The notes: a model not told the origin generated them from the sequence alone. A DNA stretch of 64,000 nt from Himantopus leucocephalus (GCA_003993805.1 RSEF01000003.1:42011754-42075753); one strand, 5' to 3'. Counted from the first letter of the stretch, positions 48,601 to 63,215 are shown. Program-made: numbers and translations.

Positions 48601-51600
48601 CCAAGTCATGAAACAACACAGGACACATACTAAGTCTAGAATCTAAGACGGAGGAAAATACAATCAGATCAGCAACATTTCCCAGAAATGGAGCTAAGTA
48701 TCTCCAATTTTAATTAGAGGTGCATTTAATTATAGCATGCTGATCTAAAAGAAAATAGATCTTACAAACCCACTCAGAAGCACAAGGGCAATAAGAATAA
48801 AGGTTCCTAAAAAGTGTATGCTAAGAAATAACACAATAAACTAGTGCTGAACACCCTTGCCTGGAATGGACTGGCACTGTACAGCACTTGCTGCAAAGCT
48901 TAATGATGCTAAACATACCAACTTTTGTTTATCCTCTGTTTATTTCATTGATACACTTTCGTAATTGTTACAAAACTGTATCAAAAAAAGTATCAATTCA
49001 ATTGCCATTTCAAAACACGTAACACCTGGATTGACATCACTGCATCAGATGTGTTCCTCTCTCCAAAATAAGACATCTGCTCATGCTTACAATCCATGCA
49101 AGAACACACCAAAATCTTGATGTCGCAGCAGGTGATGCCATGATTCTCTTTGGCTTAGAATTTGTGTGTCAGGCTTGTATCTCCCACTTGCTCCTTCGAC
49201 ATCCCAACTGAAACTCGGTCCTGACTCTAAGTAACATCACTGTGCCAGTACATTTTTTTCTGCACCAATTTCTCCAAGCATCCTTTGCATCTTAATTACC
49301 AAACCACTCACTTCTTTTGCCTTAACCAATATGTTCTTCTCCAACTCCAGTCTTGTTAAAATGCAAATATAAGAACAACTTACTTAAACTTTTGCTTTGA
49401 ACCTATTGTCACCTTCCTCATTGCCTTCCTGCTTTTCCTCATACTCCTCCAGACATTGCAAATGCCACTTACTCCCCCTTGCCTTTGGACACAGCTCATG
49501 GAGGAGAGACAGAAAGACTGCCTAGCTGTTTGCCCCACACATGACCAAGTGACCCAAAGTGGCCAGACACAGTCACCGGGCAACCCTGCCACGCAGCTTC
49601 ACCAGATGTGTCAAATACTCATCTAAATTTGTCACACAGCTGCTCAGTCTGTGCCACTTGAGATATGCAGCAACTGTTCCTTATCTAGCAACAATAACAT
49701 ACTTAGGAACAGTGAGACCAGGGGCAGACCCCGCATAATGTCGATTAGTATGTATATCCTAATTCTGTTATTACAGATAGTCAAGAAACGTACTACCTGG
49801 TTAAAAAATTGTTGGGGGGGTGAGGGGCTTTACGAAGGGCTGAACAGCAAATGACAAGAAAATCACTCTTACATTCAAGGAAAGTTTATGTAATTTCATA
49901 CTTTACTGCCTTCATGTAATTTTTAGGAAAACTCCATGCAGTTCAAAAATCCCTTGTAGCAAAACTTTATCTGTTACTCACATCCTTAACATTTATTGGA
50001 AACTTTTTCTATTAAAAAGCAAATATAAATGCCTAATTCTTATGTAAAAAGAAGAGTATACAAGCAAATATAGCACACGCATTTTATTTGATGTTATTGC
50101 TGGTTGCTGCCTAAGAAGCTTTTACAGTTTAGAACGTTTATATTAATTTTCTAAGAGTGTTTAAGCAATCTCCCTGGCAAAGCCAGAAAACAAGCTACTT
50201 CTCCAGGAACAATTACGCACAAGTGAGATGCCTTTCGGGGGGATTAAGAACCTTAAGAATCATGCAAGTTTTAAATAGATATTTGAATGTGAAAGTAAAT
50301 ATTTACATAAAAGAGGGTGGTTAGTGTTTATCTGAAATTCCTATTAAACCTCTAACCAAACATGAAGAAACAGATCCAAAAATGGAGAAAAAATCTAAAA
50401 CTCAAAGTTGCTGAGGTATTTTGGTAGTCCTTTCCACGTGAGCATAGTCATCACCTTCTTGCACACAAACTGGCAGCATGCATTCAGAAGTGGAAGATGA
50501 TTCCTGAACAGCCGTTAAGGAACCTGGGACAATAAAAGAGAACATGCTACTAGTATTTAAACCTAGGCAAGCCCTGAAAAGGACACATGAGAAAGCTACA
50601 CCAGCGCGATGCCTGCAGCTCTCAGGTTCAGAGACATGTCTTGTCCAAATCCTCCTTTTACCTCGGTTTGCTTCTCTCATCTCTTTAAGGCAGTGAGCAT
50701 ATGCAAGTACACGAGGAGGGAGGAAGACACTGCAGAGAGCCAGCAACAGAGCTTCGGAAGATCCTTGTGACTTCCATATCAAGTGGGAGAGAAAGTCAGC
50801 TGGAAGACTGGCTAACGAACCACATTTATTTTTCCCTGTGTAATGAATACAGTGATATTGAAATCTTGTTACAATTTATCATTGTAGAAGGTTTCTCAGA
50901 CAAAACCCAAAGTAACCACTTTGGCCAAGTATTCCTGGAATGGAAGACAAATAAACTGACAAAGGTAAAGAGTAGATTTAATTTTAATTTACCAAGCGTT
51001 TGTTATTGTCCCTTTCTTAAAACAGGTTTGGAGTGGAAGGGATGTTTGGTTTGTTCTGTATGGCTTTTTGTTTGTTTGTTTTTAAGGTAATTAGCTGAAT
51101 GCTCTCTCTGGTTTCACACAATTTACTTAGGATCATATTTTCCCATTTTTAACAAGTTGACATTCCCAGGATAAGTCATAGATGATTCACCTATTGTTAT
51201 GCAAAATTCCTTTAGTCATCTATAAATAATTATTTTTTAAAATTATACACATAAGTAGGACTCACAGTTTATTCTGAAAATAAGACAGCCTTGTCTTATC
51301 TACTGCTGCATCCCACAGCCAGAAGCTCTCACAAGTGTAATTACCACAAAATCTTCTCTATAAAGTACATAAAAGAATCCATAAAACCACAAATATCTTC
51401 CTTGTAGGGCAAGGAGAGTGTTCTCCTTCTGTTCTTTTCAGTAATTGCATTGGTGAGCTTGTTTCGCTCATTTTTAATCCTAGAGTTCCCTAAAACAAAT
51501 TTTAAAAATTCCATGGAAATGAATTAATTTTGGGCAACATTTCTCTGAACCTCCTTAAGAGAAAAAGATATCAAAATCTGGTCTATCATTCCTTGTTTTT

Positions 51601-54298
51601 AAAATCTGCATCTGTTAAAAAACTACCTGCCTTTCAAAAACCTATACATTATTTTCTGTCCTGCACAAAATTATAATTTTTAATGGAAATTAGACACATT
51701 TGATACAAAAAGAAAAATGCTTTTAGTAGAGACCATTTTGGGTAAAAAATGTCTTAATGTATATCTTCAATGAGCTCTGATATTATTATAGCTATAAAAT
51801 TGACCTCCAGTTAAAAGAAAAAAAAAATAATATTCCATCTGGTTCTCAAGAAGTGGAGATGACTCATTTTTGCCTCACCACTGCTGCTATCTTTTGGCAT
51901 ATTTTCCTATACACATGCCAAATTTAGCAAATCTCTCTGATCTCTAGCTACAGAGAGTGACACTGATTGCATTTAGATGTTCGGCTTTTGCCAAATTTTT
52001 ACCTGCTTCAGTTTTTCAACTTGTAGAATGCAGTCATTTACTAAAAGTGTATATAATGAATTGTTTAATTTGCAGCTACAAACAATGCAAGAACATCATT
52101 GCAGTCCACTGGCTGACTGTTCTGCGAATACAATTTTTAGATGTTGCTTTTTTTTTCTTCCTTTTTTTATTTTTTTTTAGTATTGCCAGGAGGTGTATTA
52201 ACTATTGCAGTCCTTGACAGGGTGAATAGCCATCACATACAAGAGAAGATAGACAAGACAAGGCGCAGTTCCACCTCCCTTCTCCATGTTTCTACTCATA
52301 CTGGGACACTGAATCAGTCACATCGCCATCTAAGGACAGGTTTAAATTCTTAATATCTGAATCCCACACCATTCACACTTTGAACCAGGACAGGGGAACC
52401 TATTCCTTGCAGATGATCTGGCAGCCCTCTCAAACACCCTTAGCGAACTACACGCTATCACATAACTTAACATTATCAAATAATAATTGGAGAGAGTACC
52501 AGGTTTCCCTTATTCATAGTTAAATCTGTAAAGAAACCACTTCAGTCTGAGTTTGAGTTCATGCCAGGCTAAGTGTGAACACAAGTATATTCAGTGCCTC
52601 ACTTCTGCAACCTTCATGGATTGAGCACACGAATACCCATGCATGCAAGAGACAGGTCTGCCAGCAGTCATGCAAACCCAGGTATTCCTCCAGCATAGTG
52701 AGGATGCTTCAGCTGAGACCAGCACTGCTGGCAAGCACACAGTTAAATGTACTTGACAGATCTCGGAGAGACAATCACACCAAATTCAAGGGGCTGCAGG
52801 AGGCATCTCTGCTTAGAGCTACAGAAAGGTGAATTCAAACCAATGACCTTGTCCCTTATCTGTATATCAAAAAAAAAAAAATTAACTTAATTAAGCTACA
52901 TACTAGATGATGCTAATAGCAATATGGCCTATTTGTTATGATCATATACAGCAACAAGCTACTTCCACTCATATTTGAATCTCTAACTAAAACAAGTACA
53001 AACTTTTATGGCATAGTGATTTAAGTGTAAAACTTAAGGTAAAATCCTTTCTTATTGGCACTGAGGATCTGCTGAGATCTCAGATTTCTCACATTACTAA
53101 ACTAGAGTAAGCTTATTTGCTTTTATTCAAAGTCATTAGAAATGGGAATAAACAGAAAAGCTGCACCAGTGGTGAGCTATGATATGAAAGAAAGCACTTT
53201 ATCATACTAATGAAGTTAATGCTTTAATACAACAGCTGAAATCTGAAGCAGTACATAAACAATTAGTAAGATTACCGGAATAAAGGAATTAATGGGGTGT
53301 ACAAGAAAGATGCACAGACTGTTGAGAAAATAAAAATATTATTGATCCATAACTATGCAGCTATCAAAGTTCGGCCCCTGAGAAATTTGCTTCCATCAGT
53401 AATAAATAATGTGGCAAACTATAATTAAATCACTTAAATCATTACACAGTAACAAGATCCTTAGTGTCCTGTGGAATCTGTTCGTGAGTTTGAAGCAAAT
53501 TGTCTATACTTTAAGCTTGTACATAAATGGAGGTAATAATATAAATCAGTAGTTATATAGATTGCTTGTGTCTTTTCAAAAGTCTTTCTAAAAAAGATCA
53601 GGTTATCACTAGAATTTACTTTACTAACTGTTAGGAAACCCCATCCAAGAATCCTACATCTGGGTTGGCAATGTGCTGTAACTATGCAGGGATGCAATGA
53701 AACCACTTAGAAAAAAAGCTCAAGAAAATTCTTGAGCAAAAATAATGGACTACCTTGCACAGCAGTAGTCCATTAGTAAATTAAAGGGGAACCATCATCT
53801 TCACATGACCACTCCAAAAGTGGAAATGCAGCATTTTCAGAAGGGGAAGACATTGAATCTCACTGTTGCTGTGTGTAGCATTTAGGTGAGTGGCAAGTCA
53901 ATTCTGTGAACAGAAATTGGACTTCAGCTCCGTCAGCAGCTCCATCTACTGCAAAATGCTAATGGGCTTGTCCTTCCACAGGCTGACACTACTTCCAGAA
54001 GACAGCTGCAGGGCTAACGTTGTTTCACATGCTTTGTTAAACAAAAGGACATCACCTCGGACTCCACGAGCTGCAAACTGCTGGAGGCTGAAAGAATCTT
54101 TTGGGCAAGTACCACGACATGCTTGCACTATTCACCTCCAAACATACCAACCTACAGTCGCCTGCTCCTTACTGTGTTTATTTCAAAGCCTCAAATCTTA
54201 TGAGTACCACTGGACTTCAAAATCCAGCTTTGCAGATGTTCTCCTTCCTGTCATGTTATAAACTGCTGCAAACATTTAAAGGCAAGTACAGATGAGCC

Positions 54299-54359
54299 TT
54301 TTTTTTTTTTTTTTTTCTGCTTGGGTGGCAACTGGGTTCTAAACAAAAAAGCCTTAAGN
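54299..54359. repeat. 18-T homopolymer and nearby single N
   Basis: An uninterrupted T18 (54299-54316) is followed 43 bp later by a single N at 54359. No duplication flanks this N, so it may be an unresolved base or a short join. Confidence 0.8.
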
Positions 54360-56647
54360 TGAGATAAAGTCAGAGGCAGAGACCCTTCACCAGCAAATGA
54401 AGAGTGGTGAGATACAAGTCCCAAAGAGCCTCTTAATCCACTGATGTGTCTTCCTCTTTCTTTTAACAAAATTCCTAGGTGTTCCCAAAGACACTCTTTA
54501 CAAAAATCGCAAAGCCAAATCCTCGTTTCCATTTAATTAAGATACACATGCCTCTGCCACAGCGCATGGGAGACCAGCCTGGTGACAATCATTCCTGCAG
54601 CCAGCTTCATGGTAATAACTCATTAATGACAGGACTCCTTTCTTCCCAATCCAAAGAGAAGGCATTAAGAATACAGAGTGTCTCGGGAGAAACAAAACCA
54701 TAGAAGTTCGGTGCTATCTAAACAAGTCACTAGGAACAGTAATCATCTCAAAATAGTGGCACTACAGCTGTCTATATTATTGGCAATACCCTACAGTCCC
54801 TACAGAGAGGCCGGTGACTGAATTCACACTGACACTCAATTCCTCTGGTATCCACAGAACAGACATTGCCAGTCGGGGCCGAGGCTCTGGGTGGGCAGGA
54901 ATGCTATGGCAAAGCTGGCACAAACATCACCAATTTTTCCAGTCCTGGTTCTGTGAGTAAGTCAATTGTCTCTCTCTAGAATTTTACACATTAGTTCTAA
55001 TAGGAACATCAGCTATATTATTGTAACAAACCACATTAAGAACAATTCCTCCATATTAATTTTCCTATTCTCCTTTTTTGTTGTATACTGCTAGAATAAT
55101 GGATGGACTTTTAAGATTAAAGGAACAAACATCCAGACATACAGAAATTACTGTTCCCACATCCTTCCAACTCACGTCCTACGGAACATTCTATGTAAAG
55201 CTCAAAAAGCATCTGCAAGTTCCAAAATTGCCCCTTTACAAATCTGCATCTACAACCATGTATTTAGATTAAGCCAAAATGGTCACAAAAATGACAGCAA
55301 TTCATCAGTCATGGTACCTTCTTTGGACTTTATTATACTTCAGACTGCCCTATTTCAAAGAATCCCTTTCATGTTTTAACCAAAATAAAGCAGTCCATGA
55401 GGAAAAAATGTTTAAAAAATAATCCACAAACCTTGCCTTGTTCACTCACTAACATGGGCAACAGAGGTACAAGATTAACAAATGATTTACTGATTAAAGA
55501 GGATATAAAGGAGAAAAATATTCTTCAAACTAGAGGACTATGAGACAATGGGTACAGCAGAAAGAAACAGAGGTATAGTATAATCCAGTGGCACAAAATA
55601 ACCACAGTATCTGGAAGCTTTACAATACATGGCTACGTGACCACTATCCCACAACTACAGCAATCTGTCATAAACACAGACTAGCAAACTAAGGACATCA
55701 TATATCCCAGACTCCTAACTGAAGGATGCTACAAGACCCACCTACAATCAAGGATCCTCCAAGGTAACACTATCAAGAGGCTTCTACAAAGCATGGAAGG
55801 AAGAAAACACTGAAATACTAAGCATACCAGAATTGAGGGCAGCAGACCAAGAAAATACAGGAAGAAGAGAATATTTTTGTGTTTGCTGCCTAGTCTTGTC
55901 CAATCCAGTCACAAAATAGGGGATACACAGAATTAAGCAAGTTATGGAAGACTTTCAAGCATGCTTAGTAACAACTCCTAAGGCTCAGCATAATAAAAGA
56001 TTATGGAGAAATAATTTATACATTCTTTGCAGAAAGCCACAAAAACAGGAAATTATCTGAACAGTCTTTTGATAAATTTAGCACTTGAGAGTTGCTGAAA
56101 CTCAAGAAAAGACTTACAGATTTGTTAGGAGAAAAAACTCAAGTTAATAACATAAAAATTTAATTTTGAAAGGGTTTTCCCCCCTTTTAAAAAAAAAAAA
56201 AAATCATTGCCCCCTTGCAGCACAAAGGAGATTAGAGTAATGCCTCCAGACTTTTAAGCATGGTTATGTTTTAATGGAAAACTGTGTTTTCTATTATAGA
56301 AAATGCACATTATAGGTATACTCTTATTAATGGCAAAAAACAACACTGAACAAGTATAAGCATGATAGACCGTTTCCCTTTCCATCCCTCCACTCACAGA
56401 AGAAATCAGATCTCCTCCTGCTTGAAATTAAAGTGCTTAAGTCATTCTTGCTATTATGCAAATTTAACATTAAACTGTTAACACTTAACTGCCAAACAAC
56501 AGACAACCCTTAGAAATCAAAACAGTATTCATAAGCCAAAAAACTGGCAAAGAGAAATGAGAACATTTAAACAGAGAGGCCAAGTATGGATTAAAACCGC
56601 AAGTATTGCTGAAAAATGAAGCATATTATAAACTTTTTTTTTTTTAA

Positions 56648-56700
56648 AACAGTACAGATGAAAGAACTGAGGCAGACTTAGAGAGGAAACAATTCTGGTT
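56648..56700 (-). repeat. MIR-like ancient SINE relic, short
   Basis: AACAGTACAGATGAAAGAAC followed by TGAGGCAGACTTAGAGAGG resembles the reversed MIR core TTTTACAGATGAGGAAACTG then AGGCACAGAGAGG. Only about 50 bp are preserved. Confidence 0.4.
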
Positions 56701-57444
56701 CTTCAGAAGACAGTACAATGGTGGTTCCTCATCTACAGGTCCTAACATCCAGCAGACCAACTTACAAGAAAGTCATAATGTGACACCTGGATGGAGGACG
56801 GCTGATGGTTGGGTCCTGGACTTCAACATTAAAGTGTGGGAATCTCTCTTCTCTTGATTAAATTAGAAGATTCACTAATTTAAAAGTTGTTAGGAGACTA
56901 AAACCTCTTTTACGTGGTCTCTGCTCCTTATAAGAGAGCGGACTGTCTGTGGAATTATGTGGAGTATGCTTGGACAATTGGGCACAGTTAAAATCTATTA
57001 AAAATAAATGTTTAGGCAAATTTCCATTAGTTAAGCAACAAACTAAGCAATGATAACAACACAAAAAGAATTTCTCTCTTCTAATACATGTGTAACAATC
57101 TGCAGGAGTCTGATACACCAACCAAATAGCCCAGCCAGTAGCTCAGACAGCTGATTTGTCTTCAGCAATTCCACAGATCATTCCAGAGAGTAATCTGCTT
57201 GCAATATACAGAGTTCTTTTGAAGGACTCTAAAATAAAGAAAAGAAGGTACCTCCAGGGGCCTGGATTCAAAAAAGCATTTAGCTCTTCAGTGTTTACGT
57301 TACTTCAAATAAATGGGAAGTTAGCCAGAAAGTTTTGCCTAGTCTGAGCTGTGTCTGATGGAAACAGAACAGGTCCGACGGGAGACAATGAATAGAGAAG
57401 TCAATATATAAGCTTTAACTCTATTAAAATATGCACTCAGTCCT

Positions 57445-57560
57445 ATATCCTCACAACTATCTGCATCTCTGTTTTCCCATTCACATTACAGTGGTTCTTC
57501 CTCTCTTCTGTGAAGCAATTTGAGATCAAAGAATAAGTAAGAAACATTTATTATGACAGT
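57445..57560 (+). repeat. Ancient amniote SINE relic (MIR/CORE-SINE type, 3' part)
   Basis: CATCTCTGTTTTCCCATTCA, then CTTCCTCTCTTCTGTGAAGC and AATTTGAGATCAAAGAATAA follow the order of an old amniote MIR-type 3' half (CAGTTTCCC, TACTTCCT, TGTGAAGCxCTTTGAGATC), ending in TTATTATGAC. Confidence 0.55.
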
Positions 57561-59854
57561 GTTGTTCTATGAACAGAGTTAATCTAGGCCTTAAGTGGTT
57601 TCCATATGTGATTTCAGACGCAGCACAGCAAAATCAAATCTCTTACTTAAGCTGGCAAAACCATCTTAATAAAATGCTCTGATTCATAATGTAATTTCCA
57701 AGGCACTATTACTGGAAATAAAATTTTCACTCTTCAAGATAGCCTAGTTGTAAGTCCTCTATATTAAGTATAATTTCCAAGTAATAAACACACTGAACTA
57801 AAATTTAAATACTGTGAAGCACAGATATATCTAAATACAGTTAGAGCTCACTTGTAAAACAGGACAGTGCTTAATTCAATTATTTGTAATATTGACTATA
57901 GACAAAAAAGAAAACTCTGGTAGTTTTAAATATTCTGAACTGTGTAGATTTTTTTCTAGGTACATGAAGGGAAAAAAAATAAATGTATTTTTCCTATAAC
58001 AACCCTCATTATTTTTTCTGTCTAGTCTCTTGGAGAAACCATAACCAACTAATAACCATTACAAGTTAATATAAAAATTATACAGAATATAGATTTACCT
58101 TCCTCACCCCTTACCTAATCTGAAAAGGACAAATATTTTAATACTTATATTCCTACACATTCACATTTCTGGTTTATAAATTTAACCCTAATGTATGCTC
58201 AGAATGAATAGTACTTTCTGAGGGATACTTCCTTCATCTTCTGGTTGATTTTTCTTCTTAAGAACAATAACCACTGAACTTATTAGAAATATACAGCCTT
58301 TTCATTACACAACTTAGAACAAACAAAAAAATTATATTCCCTTGCTATTTCCACTAATAATACAAAGCATTAACTAAAATGCTGGAACTGGTGATATGGA
58401 AAAGAAACAATCACTACTTCAATATCAGAAGATATCAGCATATGGCAACAATAAATAGAAGCAGTTATGTGCGTTTTTAAGAAATGCAAATATATTGAAT
58501 CAGAACAAGTGATGTTGGCATAGGTTAAAAGATACTACTTGAATTCATCAAAGTTTCAAGAATTGTTAAAAAAAGAGTAAGTTTTAAATATTCAAAAGTT
58601 CAGATTTATGACAAACTGTTAATATTAGGCCAAAGCTATCCTTCAGCACAATCACAGAGCTGCCTCACCTTATTTTGTATCAATAGTTAATGCAAAAGAA
58701 CAATGTGAGAAACATTCTCAAAGTACAAGCATCTTTTACATGATCACTTTCATTTGTCATTGCTCCAATTCAGCTTACCGTGAAACAACAAAAAAATTGT
58801 GTTCATATAGGTTGATTGAAAGAAACATTGATCACATTTTGGACTAATAAGTGATACCTGTCCTGTCTCTTGCGTACTTTACTTTAGCACCCTTCACAAC
58901 AAAGTCCACCCGTGAGATGTAGCAGAATGCTGCAGCAGTAGTGGTGCTCACGCTGGACTGAGAGCCAGCATTGCAGCATCCTCTTGTACTGAGGGGGCTC
59001 CTGCAGCTGTTGGAATCTGCCATAATAGGCAAAAGCCAGTGGTGGCAATGGGAGATTCAGTGAGAGGGTTTGCAAACTCCAAGGGGGCTGGCCCATAACT
59101 CATCCACCAAATCCAAAGAGTGCAGAACCTGCCAGGAAGTTAGATGAGTTATAATAGGGCATGAAGGAGAGGCGTTCATGGTCACCATCCCTGTCCGTAC
59201 TCTAGGAAGAAGGGGAATGTAGGAGGGATGTTCTGAAGGCTACTTTCAGTTTCTTAGGTAGGAAACCAAAATGCTTCCAAATCCATGAATGGGGCACAAG
59301 AAACAGGCTGAGGTTCAATGCAACCATGAGACAAAGGTGATGAGAGGCGTTACGTTAGGAACTGGGGAAATAAGGAATAAATGGGAAAGGCAAGTCAGAC
59401 CACCTGCAATGCCAGATGACTAGCACATGCAATAGTGAATAACAAAGCATGGGCAGAATTTATATGTTGCTTCTACAACAACATTAGAAGCCTAAAAACA
59501 TTTTAAGTAGGAGAACTGGAATGCCAGCCATCAAACGACAACCCCAACATGGCCGGTACCAAAGAAACATGGTGAAAAACATATAATCAGTGGGATATGA
59601 GACTGACAATATACCAGCCTTTCCGGGATGACAGAACAGTATCTGCAGGTGAAGGACTGAGATTGTACATAAATGGATAATAAAAATGCAAATGGTTAAA
59701 AAGATCTTGGGAGAATAAGATAAAAAAAAATGCAAAACCTTGTCAGTTCTGTATGCAAGTAATGAAAACACAGTCCTGGGACCTCCCTGACAAGAACTGT
59801 GATTTTGCTCAGGTGATGTTATTTGAGACACAACAATCTCCAGACATGCAGAAG

Positions 59855-60893
59855 CAGCAAATTTCAACTACCCACATGTAGCGTGGTCTAATGTCACATC
59901 AGGACAAGATGCAGTGACTGGTTCCTAAAATCTAGTCTTAGAACCCCCAAGAAGAGACAGCCTTTAGGCTTTTGGTGGAACAGAGGACTTGGATCAAGTT
60001 TTAAGTGGAAGGACTGATCTTAAAGAGTAATCACAACACAACTAGAATTAACACTGAAAAAAGTGATGGAGAATGCCAATAAATCCAACATAATGATACG
60101 CAATTTCAAGAAAAGATCTGGCGTAGAAATGGTACACGTAGTCAAAATAAATGAACAAAACCCAAAAGGAGTGTTTCAAAAAGCAAGTGAGATTGCAAAC
60201 AGCCCACAGGCTGTTCAAAAACCACTGTACTAGGTGACCAGATAAAAATGGTTACCACAGTTCTAAAACAAAACCAAACCAACAGATAGACACCCTCTTA
60301 GCTCAACAGAAAAGGAGATAATCTCAGCTAAAAGGTCAACTGTTTAAAACAAAACTGGAGGCTTGTCCAAACAGGGAGAGGAAAGCACATAAACCATGAC
60401 AGATCAAATGTACTGAAAATAAGGGGAAGAATTTGAAGAAATCTTTGCAAAGTTTACAACAGACAGAGGAAACTTCTCCCACCCCCATCTGTTTTGGGGT
60501 TTTGTTTGATTTGTGGTATTTTTTTTATTGGTTTTTTGGTGGGGCGTTGTTTGTTTTTAAACACAGAGTCTATACTTAACTTCTGGAATTTCTCACAGGG
60601 TGCTGTATAGGTAGATAGTATCAGAGGGAACAGAAGAGGATTAGAAAAACTGGTGGTCAATAATTTCTCCATGGACAGACATGAAAGAGAAGATGCATTG
60701 ATGTACCCTTTAACAGCCCCAACGCAACAACTATGAATGCTAGAGACATGAGGGGAACAGACTGTAGAAAGAGTCCAGGCTCATCTATCGTCCTGAAATA
60801 ACTCCTTCTGCTGCCACTGTCAGAATACAGAGTTATATGGACCAGTGGGTCTGACCCAACAGGGCATTTCTTACCTTATTATATTCTTAGGAA
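59855..60893 (+). mobile_element. Ancient CR1-like element with most of the RT region deleted
   Basis: The 5' part (about 59855-60470) resembles the endonuclease end and linker of an old amniote CR1: CAAATTTCAACTACCCACAT, GTGGTCTAATGTCACATCAG, and CAATTTCAAGAAAAGATCTG with a TTTGCAAAGTTTACAACAGA end. The 3' part (about 60565-60893) resembles its 3' UTR: AGAGGATTAGAAAAACTGGT, CCATGGACAGACATG and the tail TGGACCAGTGGGTCTGACCC with GGGCATTTCTTA. Roughly 1 kb or more of RT sequence expected between them is missing. A T/G-rich stretch (60485-60560) marks the junction. Many stops are present. Confidence 0.6.
60485..60560. repeat. T/G-rich low-complexity stretch inside an ancient CR1
   Basis: TGTTTTGGGGTTTTGTTTG, then TATTTTTTTTATTGGTTTTT and GGTGGGGCGTTGTTTG. 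It lies between the 5' and 3' parts of the old CR1 at 59855-60893 and could be a later reversed poly-A-type insertion or expansion. Confidence 0.7.
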
Positions 60894-62687
60894 CACTTAA
60901 AAATCTAAGCAAGTTATAAAAACAGAAGAGAAGTTAAGAGGACATAGTTACAATGTTCAGAGTATAATGTTAACCTGAGTGTACTGGTACTCAGAAGCCA
61001 GTCCCTGGTACAAAGGGTTTCCCTTTATCACCTAGCTTTTGGAAATGGCTCCAGCAATGTTCCTTTCTCAACTCCAGCATTTTTGGGAGGGCTAGATGTC
61101 TGAACAAAGAGAAAAATCAGCTGCACGTACTTTTCTACTCTAAGGTGGTAGACGAACTGTGGGAGATCATTGTGAGCTCAAATTTAATTTAAAGAACCAA
61201 ATAAGCTGAACAGGGAAATGATATCATGAAAAATAAAAGCAATACAATTTAAATTTTTAAAAACATTATATACAACTAGAAATGAATATATGCATTACTT
61301 AACATTAATTTTTCTGTGAGTAAGCAATTGTTGTTGCTAGAGGTCTGCTACGCAATTATGTTTGGGGAAAGAAAAGTAGGCTCTGAGGCAACTTCTAAAT
61401 AAAGACTGATCTGACACTAGGAACATATTTGAAGGCTAAGTCATCATCAGTAATAAAATTAACGACATTTGTTTGCTTGTATTATATACGATTTTCAAAT
61501 TGAGTTTCTCTTAGAAGGGCAGTGGTGTTCCCAGACATAAAGGATTTCTCCCAGCGAGCAAGTAACTATTTCAGCAACAAGCATTAGAATTATTCTCATA
61601 AAGTTAACATTACCCTTATGTAACGAATGCAAAATCAGATGGCCCCGTTAAATGAAAACAGACTCCTGTAAATGCTGCATTGCTGCAAAATTAGCTTTGC
61701 TCATGCTGCTCTTGAAAGGTGACAGACACTCATGATGAAAAATTTAATCTCCCACTGTAGTGTTTGCTCCTTCTTTGGACAGCCATAGCAATCAGTGAGG
61801 GGATCACAAAGATACTTTTGTGTGTGTGCGCCTCTCTTTGCTGTGTGCTTGTCTACAGCTCACGTGCCTCTGGAATCCATCTTGCCTTACGCTGGGGACA
61901 TAAACACATAGCAAGAGCTGGATTTTTGTTACACAATCCGTGCAGTGTTTAACATAATGGGGATCTGAAGTATGATAAACGTCTCTAAGGGCTACCACTC
62001 TATAAACACACTGTTTATAAATACACATGCACGTACACTAAGAGCTTTTATAAAACTAATAGTAATTGAAATGTCTCATGATACTGGGGAGGAGATGAGA
62101 AAAAACAAAAAAGAAGGGGTTTATTTTTAGGACTAAATTATCACAGCCCTTATTCACCAAAAAATAAGAAATAGATTCAGTCTAGCTTTTCCTATTTTGC
62201 CACCTTAACTTTTCTTCCCCTGTGAGCAAATTGGTGGAAAATCAGAATCAGAAAATCACTCTACTCCTCAAAATGAAGCTTGCAGTATAAGCTTACAGTG
62301 TAAACTTGTCCTTCAGCCAGAAGAGAGCAAAATGAACTTGTCCCCTGACTGCACAAGACCCCTTCCCCAGGACAAGCTAAAAGCTGCCTTTTAGTCCTGA
62401 CCAAGAAACAAACAACTTCTCCAGCAGACAAGAAGCACAGCTGCCATCCATATGGAAGCAACAGCTATCCTTAATCAGCTTGATGCTGTTTTCATCAAGC
62501 TGAGATAAAGTAACAGGAAAAATAGAATTTGTTCTGTTTTACAAATGCTGTATCACAGGAAAGGGAGTCAATGCCCATCAATTCTTCAAATATTACGATT
62601 AGCTGAAATGGGAAACGCACATACAAAGAGGTGATGGCTTTCCGTCTAAGGCAACAGTCTAAATATTTTCTCCTTTCTGATGACAGC

Positions 62688-62760
62688 AAATACTCTGTCT
62701 CAGTTCCTTATCCCTAACATGGGGATAAGAATGTGGTACTTCCACACATTTTAACACTCC
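62688..62760 (+). repeat. MIR-like ancient SINE relic
   Basis: ATACTCTGTCTCAGTTCCTT, ATCCCTAACATGGGGATAAG and AATGTGGTACTTCC follow the forward MIR core (CTCTGTGCCTCAGTTTCC, then ATCTGTAAAATGGGGATAAT). Confidence 0.55.
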
Positions 62761-63164
62761 TGTCTGGAAAGTCATAAAACATTTTTAAAAGATGACACTA
62801 CTGTAAACAAGGCCACAACAGGGCCAACAAGGCTATCCACAACTTACAAAAACCTCAGGAGCTGGGATTCTGTTTCGCATCTCTCAACTTACTTGGACAA
62901 CTAAGTAACAGAAGAAAGCACAAGGAGGTATACAAAGGATATGGCATAATTAAACTCATTCTTTTCCTTCATTCTGACAATGTTTAGCTTTGGGACTTTG
63001 TGATACAAAGCTAATAAAGGCTTTCAATCATTCTGTACAGGGAATTACATTAAAATAATGACACTTGATTGCAGATCTATTACTAAGGCTGTTTAGAAGC
63101 GTGTAAATCTGTCAGGCTTCGGTCACCAATCAATGCTGGGTCTATTTGCAAATTCCAGGAACTA

Positions 63165-63215
63165 AGACCACCCATAGCACCCTGCTTGGCTCAGACCCAG
63201 TGATCCATCTCTTAA
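63165..63215 (-). repeat. Possible ancient CR1-type 3' tail
   Basis: TTGGCTCAGACCCAGTGATC followed by CATCT is the reverse complement of the TGGAxCACTGGGTCTGACCC tail also seen at 60838-60870 in the opposite orientation. Only about 50 bp are recognisable. Confidence 0.4.
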
